This document shows, in pieces, positions 6,695 through 15,565 of a stretch of 64,000 bases of DNA. The notes beneath the pieces are model-generated. The model did not search any database. It saw only the letters and a program-made list of their open reading frames with translations, and was not told where the DNA came from. Source of the stretch: AC-32 sp963704005 (lineage in GTDB: Bacteria; Actinomycetota; Thermoleophilia; Gaiellales; Gaiellaceae); NCBI GenBank assembly GCA_963704005.1, contig CAVPGJ010000005.1:620001-684000 (forward strand), read 5' to 3'. Numbering within the stretch: the stretch's first letter is position 1; the number at the start of each line of letters is the position of its first letter. The position numbers and the translations under genes are program-made.

Positions 6695-9136
6695 ATGCGG
6701 CGCCTTCCGAGCGGCACCGTCACCTTCCTCTTCACCGACGTCGAGGGCTCGACGAAGCTGCTGCAGGAGTTGGGCCCCGAGCGCTATGCGGCCGAGCTAG
6801 CCGAGCACCGCCGCATTCTGCGCGAGGCGTTCGAGCGCCACGAAGGGGTCGAGGTCGACACGCAGGGCGACGCCTTCTTTGTTGCGTTCAGGAGCGCCGA
6901 CGCGGCAGTCGCGGCAGCGACCACGGCCCAGACCGCGCTCTCCGGCGGGCTCATCCGTGTTCGGATGGGTCTCCACAGCGGCGCAGCGGAGGCAGGACAG
7001 GAGGGGTACGTCGGCCTCGACGTCCACCTCGGCGCACGTGTGGCCGCCGCCGGACACGGTGGCCAGGTTCTGCTCTCACAGGCAACGCGGGAGCTCGTCG
7101 ACGCGAAGGTAGTCGACCTCGGCGAGCACCGCGTCAAGGACTTCCCGGAGCCCGTCTGGGTGTTCCAGCTGCCTGCCGCCGAGCCGTTCCCACCGCTGAA
7201 GACGATCTCGAACACGAACCTGCCGCGGCCTGCGAGCACGTTCGTCGGGCGCGAGCGCGAGCGCGCCGACGTCGTCGCGCTCATGCGCGGAGGGGCGCGC
7301 CTCGTGACGTTGACGGGCCCGGGAGGCTCCGGCAAGACGCGGCTCGCGATCGAGGCTGCGGCCGAGGTCGTCCCGGAGCACCGGAACGGCGTGTTCTGGG
7401 TTGGGCTTGCAACGCTGCGCGACGCGGCACTCGTGCTCGACACGATCACCCAGACCCTCGGAGCGAAGGACGGGCTGGCGGAACATGTCGGCGACCGTGA
7501 GCTCCTGATCTTGCTGGACAACCTCGAGCAGGTAATCGATGCGGCGCCAGAGCTCGCAGCGCTCGTAGAGGCCTGCCCAAACCTTTGCCTGCTCGTGACG
7601 AGCCGCGAGCTTCTGCGCGTGCGCGGCGAAGTGGAGTACGCGGTGCGGCCGCTCGCAGACCCGGACGCGATCGACCTCTTCTGCGCCCGCGCCGGCCTTC
7701 CGCCAGAGGAAGCCGTCGACGAGCTCTGCCGCCGGCTCGACAACCTCCCGTTGGGGATCGAGCTGGCGGCCGCGCGCGCGGCCGTCCTCACGCCGTCACA
7801 GATCCTCGAGCGGCTCTCGCAGCGTCTCGACCTCCTCCGCGGAGGCCGTGATGCGGAGGCGCGACAGCAGACGCTCCGCGCGACGATCGCCTGGTCGCAC
7901 GACCTGCTCGGGGAGCGCGAGCAACAACTGTTTGCGCGACTGGCGGTCTTTGACGCCGGATGCACGCTCGCAGCGGCCGAGGAGGTCGCCGACGCGGATC
8001 TCGACACGCTGCAGTCCCTCGTGGAGAAGAGCCTTCTGCGTCACGACGGCGAGCGCTTCTGGATGCTCGAAATGATCCACGATTTCGCCCGGGAGCGGCT
8101 GGTGGAGTCAGGCGCCGAGCACGAGCTCCGGCGTCGGCACGCAGACCATGTCCTCGAGCTCGCCGAGACGGCGCGGCCTCGACTGCTCATGCGCTCTCAG
8201 AGGGAGACAGTGGAGCTGCTAGCCGGCGAGCTCGACAACGTGCGAGGCGCCATCGCGTGGGCGCTCTCCGAAGAGCCGGCAGTGGCGCTTGCGATCGCAA
8301 GCGCGCTCGAGGATTTCTGGTTGCTCCACGGGCACCTCGTGGAGGCGCGGCACTGGCTCGAACAAGCACTTGCGCGTGCCTTGGCGGAACCGACCCCGAT
8401 GCGCGCCCGAGCACTGGGCGCCGCGGCATGGGTAGCGCTTCGACAAGGAGACCGCGCCGCCGCAGAAGCGTTCGCACAAGAGGGTCTCGTGGTCGCTCGA
8501 AAACTGCGCAACCCGGCAATCGTTCTGACGTGTCTCGGGGCAATCGCGATCCTGGCGGAGTGGTCGAGCGAGCTCGACCGCGCGCGCCGGCTCTACAACG
8601 AGGGTTTGGAGCTGGCACGGGCCGAGGGCGATCGTGCCTGGCTTGCGGCGTTCGCCTCGCTACTCGGCCAGCTCGAGCTCGCCGGCGACAACGTCGCAGC
8701 AGCCCTGGGGCAGTTCGAGGAGGCGTCTCGACTGTACGGAGAGCTCGGCGACGACTGGAACTCCGCGATCACCCTTCTGAATCTCGGCTTTGCCAGCTTG
8801 CGCCTGGGTCAGCTCGAGACGGCCCGTCAGCGTTTTGGCGCTGGGCTGGAGCTCAGCGCCGGCCTCGGGAATCAGGAGACCGTCGCCATGGCCCTGCTCG
8901 GCCTGGCCGCCGCCGACGTGCGACCCGAACGCGCCGTTTGCCTGCTCGGCGCTTCAGGGCGGCAGCTCGAGTTGACGGGCGCGCGACTTCAACCTGCCGA
9001 GCAGAAGCTCCACGAGGCGACGATCGCATCACTTCGAGCGCGCATGGCCGACGACGCCTTCCGCGAAGCCTGGGCCGCCGGCCGCTCGATGTCCGTCGAC
9101 GACGCCGTGAGCTATGCACTCGAGTCCCTAGACTGA
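6695..9136 (+). CDS. Class III adenylate/guanylate cyclase fused to NB-ARC-type ATPase and TPR repeats
   Basis: 813 residues. The cyclase domain (about 5-165) has the metal-binding aspartates in FTDVEGST and QGDAFFV. A STAND-type ATPase follows, with Walker A GPGGSGKTR (about 209) and Walker B LLILLDNLEQ (about 270). The remainder is helical repeats resembling TPRs (about 490-790). No LuxR-type helix-turn-helix is present at the C-terminus, unlike many relatives, so the output may be cyclic nucleotide or protein contact rather than DNA binding. The gene overlaps ubiD by one base. Confidence 0.85.
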   Translation: MRRLPSGTVTFLFTDVEGSTKLLQELGPERYAAELAEHRRILREAFERHEGVEVDTQGDAFFVAFRSADAAVAAATTAQTALSGGLIRVRMGLHSGAAEAGQEGYVGLDVHLGARVAAAGHGGQVLLSQATRELVDAKVVDLGEHRVKDFPEPVWVFQLPAAEPFPPLKTISNTNLPRPASTFVGRERERADVVALMRGGARLVTLTGPGGSGKTRLAIEAAAEVVPEHRNGVFWVGLATLRDAALVLDTITQTLGAKDGLAEHVGDRELLILLDNLEQVIDAAPELAALVEACPNLCLLVTSRELLRVRGEVEYAVRPLADPDAIDLFCARAGLPPEEAVDELCRRLDNLPLGIELAAARAAVLTPSQILERLSQRLDLLRGGRDAEARQQTLRATIAWSHDLLGEREQQLFARLAVFDAGCTLAAAEEVADADLDTLQSLVEKSLLRHDGERFWMLEMIHDFARERLVESGAEHELRRRHADHVLELAETARPRLLMRSQRETVELLAGELDNVRGAIAWALSEEPAVALAIASALEDFWLLHGHLVEARHWLEQALARALAEPTPMRARALGAAAWVALRQGDRAAAEAFAQEGLVVARKLRNPAIVLTCLGAIAILAEWSSELDRARRLYNEGLELARAEGDRAWLAAFASLLGQLELAGDNVAAALGQFEEASRLYGELGDDWNSAITLLNLGFASLRLGQLETARQRFGAGLELSAGLGNQETVAMALLGLAAADVRPERAVCLLGASGRQLELTGARLQPAEQKLHEATIASLRARMADDAFREAWAAGRSMSVDDAVSYALESLD

Positions 9137-10638
9137 TGCGCGCCGTGGCCCCGCCTCGCGATCTCCGCGACTGGATCGCGCTCCTCGAGCGCGAGGGCGA
9201 GCTCGTGCGCGTTTCCGCCGAGGTCGACCCGCACCTCGAGATCACGGAGATCACCGACCGCGTCGTCAAGGCGGGCGGGCCGGCGCTGCTGTTCGAGAGC
9301 CCGCGCTCGGAGCATCCGCTGCTGATCAACCAGTTCGGGACCGAGCGGCGGATGTGCCTCGCGCTAGGCGTCGACAGCCTCGACGAGGCCGGCCGCCGGA
9401 TCGGCGACGTGCTCGAGATGCAGCCTCCGCAGGGCCTGGCCGAGAAGGTCAAGGGCCTGAAGAAGCTGAAGTCGATCGCCGACTCCCAGCCGAAGCAGGT
9501 CCGGAGCGCTCCCGCGCAGGAGATCGTCCTCACCGGCGACGAGGTCGATCTCGGCATGCTCCCGGTCCAGACCTGCTGGCCGGGCGACGCTGCGCCGTTC
9601 ATCACGCTGCCGGCGGTGATCACGAAGGACCCGCGCACCGGCGGGCGCAACGTCGGCATGTACCGACTGCAGGTGCTCGGCCCCAACGCCACGGCGATGC
9701 ACTGGCAGATCCACAAGGACGGCCGCGCCGACTACCTGCTCGCCGACGGGCGCATGGACGTGGCGGTGGCGCTCGGGCTCGACCCGGTGACGGCGTACAC
9801 CGCGAGCGCGCCGCTGCCCAAGCACGTCGACGAGCTGATGCTGGCCGGTTTCCTCCGCGGCGAGCCGGTCGAGCTCGTCCAGGCGAAGACGGTCGACCTC
9901 GAGGTGCCGGCGAACGCCGAGATCGTGCTGGAGGGCTACATCGCCAAGGACGAGCTCGCCGAGGAGGGCCCTTTCGGCGACCACACCGGCTACTACACGC
10001 CGCCCGAGCAGTTCCCGGTCTTCCACATCGAAACGATGACCATGCGGCGCGACGCGATCTACCCGTCGATCGTCGTCGGCAAGCCGCCCGCCGAGGACGC
10101 GTGGCTCGGCAAGGCGACCGAGCGGATCTTCCTGCCCGCGATCCGGATGAGCGTCCCGGAGCTCGTCGACTACGACCTGCCGGTCGCGGGGGCCTTCCAT
10201 AACTGCTGCCTGGTCTCGATTCGCAAGAGCTACCCCGGCCAGGCCCAGAAGGTGATGCACGCGATCTGGGGGCTCGGCCTGCTCAGCCTGACGAAGGCGG
10301 TCGTGGTCGTCGACGAGTGGGTCGACGTGCACGACTACGAGGAGGTCTTCTTCCGCGTCTGCGCCAACGTCGACCCGCAGCGCGACATCCTGCTCTCCGA
10401 GGGGCCGCTCGACCACCTCGACCACGCGCCGACGCGGCAGTTCTACGGCGGCAAGCTCGGGATCGACGCGACGCACAAGGGCCCGGCCGAGGGCGCCAGG
10501 CCGTGGCCGGAGGAGATCCGGATGAGCGACGAGATCCGCCGCCTGGTCGACGAGCGCTGGGGCGAGTACGGGCTGGGCGACGCTGCCGCGGACGAGGACC
10601 GCCGCGGCGCGGCGTTGCGCCAACTGTTACGTCGTTGA
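9136..10638 (+). CDS. ubiD: UbiD-family prenyl-FMN-dependent decarboxylase
   Basis: 500 residues, starting at an ATG that overlaps the previous TGA. N-terminal DLRDWIALLEREGELVRV and later YRLQVLGPN, MHWQIHKDG, FGDHTGYYTP and the catalytic ER/E-type region are typical of UbiD. These enzymes decarboxylate aromatic acids using prenylated FMN made by UbiX, which is encoded at 13390. With mqnA and menG nearby, the likely substrate is a naphthoate intermediate of the futalosine menaquinone route; that substrate is inference from context. Confidence 0.85.
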   Translation: MRAVAPPRDLRDWIALLEREGELVRVSAEVDPHLEITEITDRVVKAGGPALLFESPRSEHPLLINQFGTERRMCLALGVDSLDEAGRRIGDVLEMQPPQGLAEKVKGLKKLKSIADSQPKQVRSAPAQEIVLTGDEVDLGMLPVQTCWPGDAAPFITLPAVITKDPRTGGRNVGMYRLQVLGPNATAMHWQIHKDGRADYLLADGRMDVAVALGLDPVTAYTASAPLPKHVDELMLAGFLRGEPVELVQAKTVDLEVPANAEIVLEGYIAKDELAEEGPFGDHTGYYTPPEQFPVFHIETMTMRRDAIYPSIVVGKPPAEDAWLGKATERIFLPAIRMSVPELVDYDLPVAGAFHNCCLVSIRKSYPGQAQKVMHAIWGLGLLSLTKAVVVVDEWVDVHDYEEVFFRVCANVDPQRDILLSEGPLDHLDHAPTRQFYGGKLGIDATHKGPAEGARPWPEEIRMSDEIRRLVDERWGEYGLGDAAADEDRRGAALRQLLRR

Positions 10639-10706
10639 CGCCGCGAACCTGCAACGATTGAATCCAGCCCGCGAAAAGGCTCTCTAGGGAAGGGGAGGCG
10701 CGCCCG

Positions 10707-11621
10707 GTGGAAGACCCGAGGGGGGACATGGAGCGGCACCAGCCGCCACCCAGCTTGTGGCCCGTGGGGTTCGCGGTGGGCATCGTGTGCCTGCTCGTCG
10801 GCCTGGTGGTCAGCTGGCCGGCCGCCGCGGTCGGAGCCGGGCTGGCCGCGGTCTTCGGTTTTCTCTGGGCCAGAGACGTGGTCGGCGGCCGCGCGGCGGA
10901 GGTTCCTGTCCCCGCCGAAGAGGAGCCGTCTCTCGGCCCGCCCTTGCCCGAGCAACCGGGCGAGCGCTACCCGCGCAACACCTTCCTGGAGGGCGCCACG
11001 CTCGGCCTGGGCGCTGTCATCGGCGCGGTCGTCGCCCTCCCCGCCATCGGCTTCGCAGTACTGCCCGCGTTCAAGGGGCAGCACCAGCACGAGGTCGACC
11101 TCGGCCCGATCACCGACTTTCCCGAAGGGCAATACCTGGTCGCCACCTTCCTCCGTGACCCCTCGTTGGGCGACATCACCCGAAGGACCGCCTACATCCG
11201 CAACAACGGCCTGCTCAACGGCGTCCCGAGCTTCACGTGCATCTCGAACCGCTGCGCCCACGTCGGCTGTCCCGTCCAGCCCGGCGGCCCGGTCTTCGAC
11301 GACAAGAAGAAGACCGTGAAGACGGCGAACGGCGACGTGACGCTGGTGCCGGTGCTGCCGGCAGCCGGTTTCATCTGCCCCTGCCACGGCGGCTCCTACG
11401 ACCAGGAGGGGAGCCGCATCGCCGGTCCGCCCGTTCGTGGCCTCGACCGGTACGAGTTCCTGATCCGCAACGGCCACCTGGTCCTCGGCAACCTCTACAG
11501 CGTCGCCACGGTGACAGGCACCGGCGCCAACGCCAAGATCACGAAAGCCGAGCTGCACGGGCCCGGCCAGCACGTCGACGGTCCCGAGGCCTGGCTCTAC
11601 CCGTTGCAGCCGCCGCACTGA
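10707..11621 (+). CDS. qcrA: Rieske iron-sulfur protein of the quinol:cytochrome c reductase
   Basis: 304 residues with hydrophobic segments at about 19-57 and 98-120, then a Rieske domain. Box I is CAHVGC (Cys183, His185 as ligands) and box II is CPCHGG (Cys224, His227); Cys188 and Cys226 can form the usual disulfide. It carries electrons from quinol to cytochrome c. Start GTG 10707 is preceded by AGGGAAGGGGAGG; an in-frame ATG at 10728 is possible. It is followed with one-base overlap by cytochrome b, as in qcrABC operons. Confidence 0.92.
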   Translation: MEDPRGDMERHQPPPSLWPVGFAVGIVCLLVGLVVSWPAAAVGAGLAAVFGFLWARDVVGGRAAEVPVPAEEEPSLGPPLPEQPGERYPRNTFLEGATLGLGAVIGAVVALPAIGFAVLPAFKGQHQHEVDLGPITDFPEGQYLVATFLRDPSLGDITRRTAYIRNNGLLNGVPSFTCISNRCAHVGCPVQPGGPVFDDKKKTVKTANGDVTLVPVLPAAGFICPCHGGSYDQEGSRIAGPPVRGLDRYEFLIRNGHLVLGNLYSVATVTGTGANAKITKAELHGPGQHVDGPEAWLYPLQPPH

Positions 11622-12421
11622 TGCCGCGCCGCAAGTCAGCACGCCGGCAGCAGATGGAGCGGACGGCGCTCTACCCGCTCGACTGGCTGGAGGAGCGCTC
11701 GGGCCTCGTCGGCGGCGTCAAGTACTTCCTCTTCCGCAACGTCCCGGGTGACAGCAACTGGTTCCACACGCTCGGCTCGGCGACGCTGACCGCGTTCCTC
11801 GTCCAGCTCGTGACCGGGGTGATCCTGGCGATGTACTACAAGCCGGGCACGACGACCGCGCACGCGTCGATCGAGCACATCCAGCACGACGTCACGCTCG
11901 GTTGGCTCGTCCGTGGCATGCACAAGTGGGGCGCGAGCGTCTTCATCATCCTGATGTTCCTGCACATGGGGCGCGTATTCCTGTTCGGCGCCTACAAGTA
12001 CCCGCGCGAGCTCAACTGGATCATCGGCGTGCTCCTGCTCGCCACCGGCTTGTTCGAGGGGCTGACGGGCTACCTGCTGCCGTTCGACCAGACCTCGTAC
12101 TGGGCCTCCGTGGTGGCGATCAACATCAACGGGACGGCGCCGTTCGTCGGGCCCTACCTCGCGTCGTTATTGCGAGGCGGCGCCGAGATCGGCCCGGACA
12201 CGCTCTCGCGCTTCTACTCGATACACATGCTGCTCGTTCCCGGCGTTCTGATCGGGCTGATCACGCTGCACCTCTACCTCGTCGTCCGGCTCGGCGTCTC
12301 CTCGCCGCCCTGGTCGGACGAGGCCGCGGGCGGGACGGCCGAGCCCGAGCCGCCGCCGGCGCAGGCGGGCCTCGTCCAGCCGCGGCCGCGCGGTGCAGGT
12401 CTTCGGGGGAGGCCCGAGTGA
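11621..12421 (+). CDS. qcrB: Cytochrome b6-type subunit (N-terminal half of cytochrome b)
   Basis: 266 residues containing only the four-helix heme-binding half of cytochrome b. Bis-histidine ligands are His101 and His115 in one helix and His202 and His217 in another; the 14 intervening residues in the latter are the cytochrome b6 spacing. A typical LLPFDQTSYWA loop is present. The start overlaps the Rieske stop (TGATG) and the end overlaps the next gene (GTGA). Splitting cytochrome b in two is the b6f/Bacillus arrangement, not that of mainstream Actinobacteria such as Mycobacterium. Confidence 0.92.
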   Translation: MPRRKSARRQQMERTALYPLDWLEERSGLVGGVKYFLFRNVPGDSNWFHTLGSATLTAFLVQLVTGVILAMYYKPGTTTAHASIEHIQHDVTLGWLVRGMHKWGASVFIILMFLHMGRVFLFGAYKYPRELNWIIGVLLLATGLFEGLTGYLLPFDQTSYWASVVAININGTAPFVGPYLASLLRGGAEIGPDTLSRFYSIHMLLVPGVLIGLITLHLYLVVRLGVSSPPWSDEAAGGTAEPEPPPAQAGLVQPRPRGAGLRGRPE

Positions 12422-13221
12422 GCTCGCTCGACGACCGCCGCGCCGGCTTCAAGCGCTACAAGGACGACGTCAAGCGCCGCGGGAAGCCCTTCTACCCGTA
12501 CGCGATGTTCCACGACACGGTGATGAGCCTCGTCGTGGTGCTCGTGATCTTCTTCCTCGCGGTCATCTGGAAGTACGGCCTCTTCGGCCATCACTACCTC
12601 GGGACGATCCTCGGAGAGCCGGCCGACCCGGGAACCCGGACGTTCGTGCCGCGGCCCGACTGGTACTTCTACTTCCTCTTCTACCTGCTGCGGATCTTCA
12701 AGTGGCCGGAGACGGTGATCCTGGCCACGGTCGGGATCCCGACGCTCTGCCTGCTCCTGCTGCTGGGGCTGCCGTTCCTGGACACGCGCATGGAGCGGCG
12801 CGTCTCTCGAAGGCCTGTCGCCATGGTCGCGGCGGCGCTGACGGTGCTGGCGATGGGCGTCCTGACCTACAAGGGAGCGGTCGCGAAGGAGGCGATCGCG
12901 AGCGAGGTCAAGGCGGCGATTCCGAGCTGGGCGACCAAGCAGGGCTTCCAGGACAACCAGGAGGCGCTCGCCGGGGCGAACCTGTTCGCCGAATCGGGCT
13001 GTACGAACTGCCACACCTATCTCGGCACGGGCTCGTCGAACCTGGGCGCTCCCGATCTCTCGGCCGAGGGCGCCAAGGGCAAGGGCATCCAGTTCCAGAT
13101 CGACCACCTCAAGTGCCCGAGCTGCGTCAACCCCGGCTCGCCGATGCCGTCGTTCAAGGATCTCGGCGAGGACAATCTGCGCAAGCTGGCGACCTTCCTC
13201 GAGGCCTCGAAGGGCCCCTAA
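12418..13221 (+). CDS. qcrC: Cytochrome b subunit IV fused to cytochrome c
   Basis: 267 residues. The N-terminal part is the C-terminal half of cytochrome b, with the quinol-site motif PDWY at 80-83 and three hydrophobic helices (about 36-52, 84-120). A further helix (about 133-150) leads to a class I cytochrome c domain with heme motif CTNCH (Cys195, Cys198, His199) and a probable axial Met243. A second CxxC (Cys233, Cys236) lacks the histidine and is not a heme site. The organisation matches Bacillus QcrC. It ends in tandem stops (TAATAA), followed immediately by a structured repeat. Confidence 0.92.
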   Translation: MSSLDDRRAGFKRYKDDVKRRGKPFYPYAMFHDTVMSLVVVLVIFFLAVIWKYGLFGHHYLGTILGEPADPGTRTFVPRPDWYFYFLFYLLRIFKWPETVILATVGIPTLCLLLLLGLPFLDTRMERRVSRRPVAMVAAALTVLAMGVLTYKGAVAKEAIASEVKAAIPSWATKQGFQDNQEALAGANLFAESGCTNCHTYLGTGSSNLGAPDLSAEGAKGKGIQFQIDHLKCPSCVNPGSPMPSFKDLGEDNLRKLATFLEASKGP

Positions 13222-13224
13222 TAA

Positions 13225-13388
13225 AGTGCCCCGTCCAGCAATACATGTCGGCCTCTGGCCCGCGATCCCGCGGCGCCAGAGCCCACCCTTTCCCTTGGCA
13301 AGGCTGCCCAGCCTTGCCGCAGGAAAGTGCGAACTCTGGCTTGGGGCTCGCGACCCAGAAGCTCGACGGCATCACTGGACGGGGCACT
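13225..13388 (+). repeat. 164-bp structured repeat element, copy 1
   Basis: Terminal arms AGTGCCCCGTCCAG and CTGGACGGGGCACT are perfect 14-bp inverted repeats. Inside, GTCG/CGAC, CCTCTGG/CCAGAAG and GCCAGAG/CTCTGGC pair in order. A further CTTTCC/GGAAAG helix is capped by GGCAAGGCTG/CAGCCTTGCC. The whole element therefore folds as one long interrupted hairpin. A second copy at 27422 keeps the pairings with changed bases. It starts within the tandem stops of qcrC and ends one base before the ubiX ATG. It could be a structured RNA, a miniature mobile element, or both. Confidence 0.85.
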
Positions 13389-13389
13389 G

Positions 13390-13980
13390 ATGCGCGTCTT
13401 CCTCGGGATAACGGGCGCGTCGGGAGCGCCGTACGCGGCGCGCCTGCTCGAGGCGCTGGCAGGGGCCGGCTGCGAGGTCGGGCTCTGCGCCTCCCGGGCC
13501 GGGCTCGAGGTGGTGGCGACCGAGCTCTACGGCGACGCGCGGCTCTCGGCCGACGAGACGCTGGCCCGGCTGACGGAGCCTGTGCGCGAGGCGGTGACGA
13601 TCTACGACGAGCGCGACTGGCACGCGCCCTACGCCAGCGGCTCGGCGAAGGTCGACGCCTACGTGATCTGCCCGTGCTCGATGGGCACGCTGGGAACGAT
13701 CGCCTCGGGCGCGATGTCGAACCTCATCCAGCGCGCGGCCTCGGTGGCGCTGAAGGAAGGCCGCCAGCTCGTCCTCTGCCCGCGCGAGACGCCGCTGTCG
13801 ACGATTCACCTCGAGAACATGCTGCGCGTGCGCCAGGCGGGCGCGGTCGTGCTCTTCCTCGCGCCGGGGTTCTACGCCGGGGCCGAGTCGGTCGACGACC
13901 TCGTCGACTTCATCGTCGGGCGCTGTCTCGACCAGCTCGGGCTCGAGCACGAGCTCGTGCGCCGCTGGGGCCAGGAATGA
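13390..13980 (+). CDS. ubiX: UbiX flavin prenyltransferase
   Basis: 196 residues. UbiX prenylates FMN to the cofactor used by UbiD. The FMN-binding GITGASGAPYAARLLE start, the CPCSMGTLGTIASG loop and the CPRETPLSTIHLENML segment are diagnostic. The ATG at 13390 directly follows the terminal arm of the structured repeat, so no separate Shine-Dalgarno site is visible: translation is either leaderless-like, coupled, or controlled by that hairpin. The stop overlaps menG (ATGA). It pairs functionally with ubiD at 9136. Confidence 0.93.
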   Translation: MRVFLGITGASGAPYAARLLEALAGAGCEVGLCASRAGLEVVATELYGDARLSADETLARLTEPVREAVTIYDERDWHAPYASGSAKVDAYVICPCSMGTLGTIASGAMSNLIQRAASVALKEGRQLVLCPRETPLSTIHLENMLRVRQAGAVVLFLAPGFYAGAESVDDLVDFIVGRCLDQLGLEHELVRRWGQE

Positions 13981-14660
13981 CTGCGGGTACCGGCACGCTT
14001 CCGGCCGAGGGCGTCCGGACGATGTTCGACCGGATCGCGCCGGTCTACGACGCGATGAACCACGTGATGACCGCCGGGCTCGACCGGCGCTGGCGCAGGG
14101 TGGCCTCCGAGGCGGTCGTGCGCCCCGGCGACCGCGTGCTCGACGCCTGCTGCGGCACCGGGGACTTCGCGCTCGCGGATGCGCGGGCCGGCGGGCGCGT
14201 GACGGGCCTCGATTTCTCCGAGCCGATGCTCGACCGGGCTCGCGCCAAGTCGAGCGCGGTGGAGTGGGTGCAGGGCGACGCGCTCGCCCTGCCCTTCGAG
14301 GACGGCTCCTTCGACGCCGCGACGGTCGGGTTCGGCGTCCGCAACCTCGAGAGCCTCGAGCGCGGGCTCGCCGAGCTGCGGCGGGTGCTGCGGCGGGGCG
14401 GGCGGCTGGGCGTGCTCGAGATCACGCGGCCGCGCGGGGCGCTGGCGCCGTTCTACCGCCTCTGGTTCGAGAAGGGGGTTCCGGTGGTCGGGAGGGTGGT
14501 CTCGGGCAGCTCCGCCTACACCTACCTCCCTGCGAGCGTCCGCCGCTTCCCCGGGCCGGACGACCTGGCCGGGTTGCTGCGAGCCGCCGGGTTCTGCGAG
14601 GTTCGCTACCGCCTCTTCGCCCGCGGGATCGTGGCGCTACACCTCGGAGTCGCGGAATGA
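13977..14660 (+). CDS. menG: Demethylmenaquinone methyltransferase (UbiE/MenG family)
   Basis: 227 residues. This SAM-dependent enzyme methylates the quinone ring as the last step of menaquinone synthesis. The N-terminus has MFDRIAPVYDAMNHVMT, and the SAM-binding glycine motif is VLDACCGTGDFAL with the acidic end of strand 2 in GLDFSEPML. A QGDALALPFEDGSFD segment and a GFGVRNLE segment follow, as in UbiE. It overlaps ubiX and the prenyl synthase by four bases each, so the three genes form a tight operon. Confidence 0.92.
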   Translation: MTAGTGTLPAEGVRTMFDRIAPVYDAMNHVMTAGLDRRWRRVASEAVVRPGDRVLDACCGTGDFALADARAGGRVTGLDFSEPMLDRARAKSSAVEWVQGDALALPFEDGSFDAATVGFGVRNLESLERGLAELRRVLRRGGRLGVLEITRPRGALAPFYRLWFEKGVPVVGRVVSGSSAYTYLPASVRRFPGPDDLAGLLRAAGFCEVRYRLFARGIVALHLGVAE

Positions 14661-15565
14661 GTCTCGCCACGATCCGCGAGAGCCCCGGGCTCGACGCCTA
14701 CCTCGACGGGCTCGAGGAGCGGCTGGCCGCCGCGGTCGGTGCCTGCCCGGGTCTCGTCGCGACGGTCGGCGGCGAGGCGCTCGCGGCCGGCGGCAAGCGG
14801 CTGCGGCCGCTGCTCGTCTTCCTGACGGCGCCCGAGGGATCGGAGCCGCTGGCCGCAGGGGCGGCGGTCGAGCTCGTGCACACGGCGACGCTCGTCCACG
14901 ACGACCTGATCGACCGCGCCGACTATCGGCGCGGGCGCGCCTCTGCCTGGGCCTGCCACGGCCCAGCCGCCGCGCGCGCGGCCGGCGACTACCTCTTCGC
15001 GCGCGCGTTCGCCGAGCTCGCCGACAGCGGCGACCACCAGGCGGTCGGCTTCCTCGCGGGGGCGACCCTGGCGCTCGCGCGCGGCGAGGCCCTGCAGCGC
15101 GCGCAGACGCGCGACTCCGAGACGAGCGTCGAGAGCTATCTCGACCGCTGCGCGCTGAAGACGGGAAAGCTGTTCGAAGCGGCCTGCCTGCTCGGGAGCG
15201 GTGGCGACCGCGGGCTCGGCGAGTTCGGGCTCGCTCTGGGCATCGCCTTCCAGATCGCGGACGACATCCTCGACTGCTCGGGCGAGACGATCGAGACCGG
15301 CAAGATCGCCGGCACCGACCTGCGCGAGGGGACGCCGACGCTGCCGCTGATCCTGGCGGCGCGCGAGGACGAGTCCGTCCGGAGCGCCCTCGCCGGCGGG
15401 CCGCTCGACGGAGCGCTGATCCGCGTCGCCGAGACCGGGGCGCTCGACCGTTCGCGCGTGGTGGCGCTCGAGTACGCGCACCGCGCGCGGGCCTGCCTCG
15501 ACGGGCACCTCCGACGCGACGAGCTCGAGGCCCTGACCGACGCCGTGGTGGACCGAGAGTCGTGA
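14657..15565 (+). CDS. Polyprenyl diphosphate synthase (trans-isoprenyl synthase)
   Basis: 302 residues. It makes the isoprenoid tail, presumably of menaquinone. GGKRLRPLLVFL is the isopentenyl-diphosphate-binding region, the first Asp-rich motif is DDLID and the second is DDILD. The first motif is the short DDxxD type. The chain length cannot be read from the sequence with confidence. The position between menG and mqnA supports the menaquinone role. Confidence 0.9.
   Translation: MSLATIRESPGLDAYLDGLEERLAAAVGACPGLVATVGGEALAAGGKRLRPLLVFLTAPEGSEPLAAGAAVELVHTATLVHDDLIDRADYRRGRASAWACHGPAAARAAGDYLFARAFAELADSGDHQAVGFLAGATLALARGEALQRAQTRDSETSVESYLDRCALKTGKLFEAACLLGSGGDRGLGEFGLALGIAFQIADDILDCSGETIETGKIAGTDLREGTPTLPLILAAREDESVRSALAGGPLDGALIRVAETGALDRSRVVALEYAHRARACLDGHLRRDELEALTDAVVDRES

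Noticed and set aside
12995..13130. A second heme-binding site in the cytochrome c domain (CPSC)
   Set aside because: The CxxC is followed by valine, not histidine, so it cannot bind heme c in the usual way.
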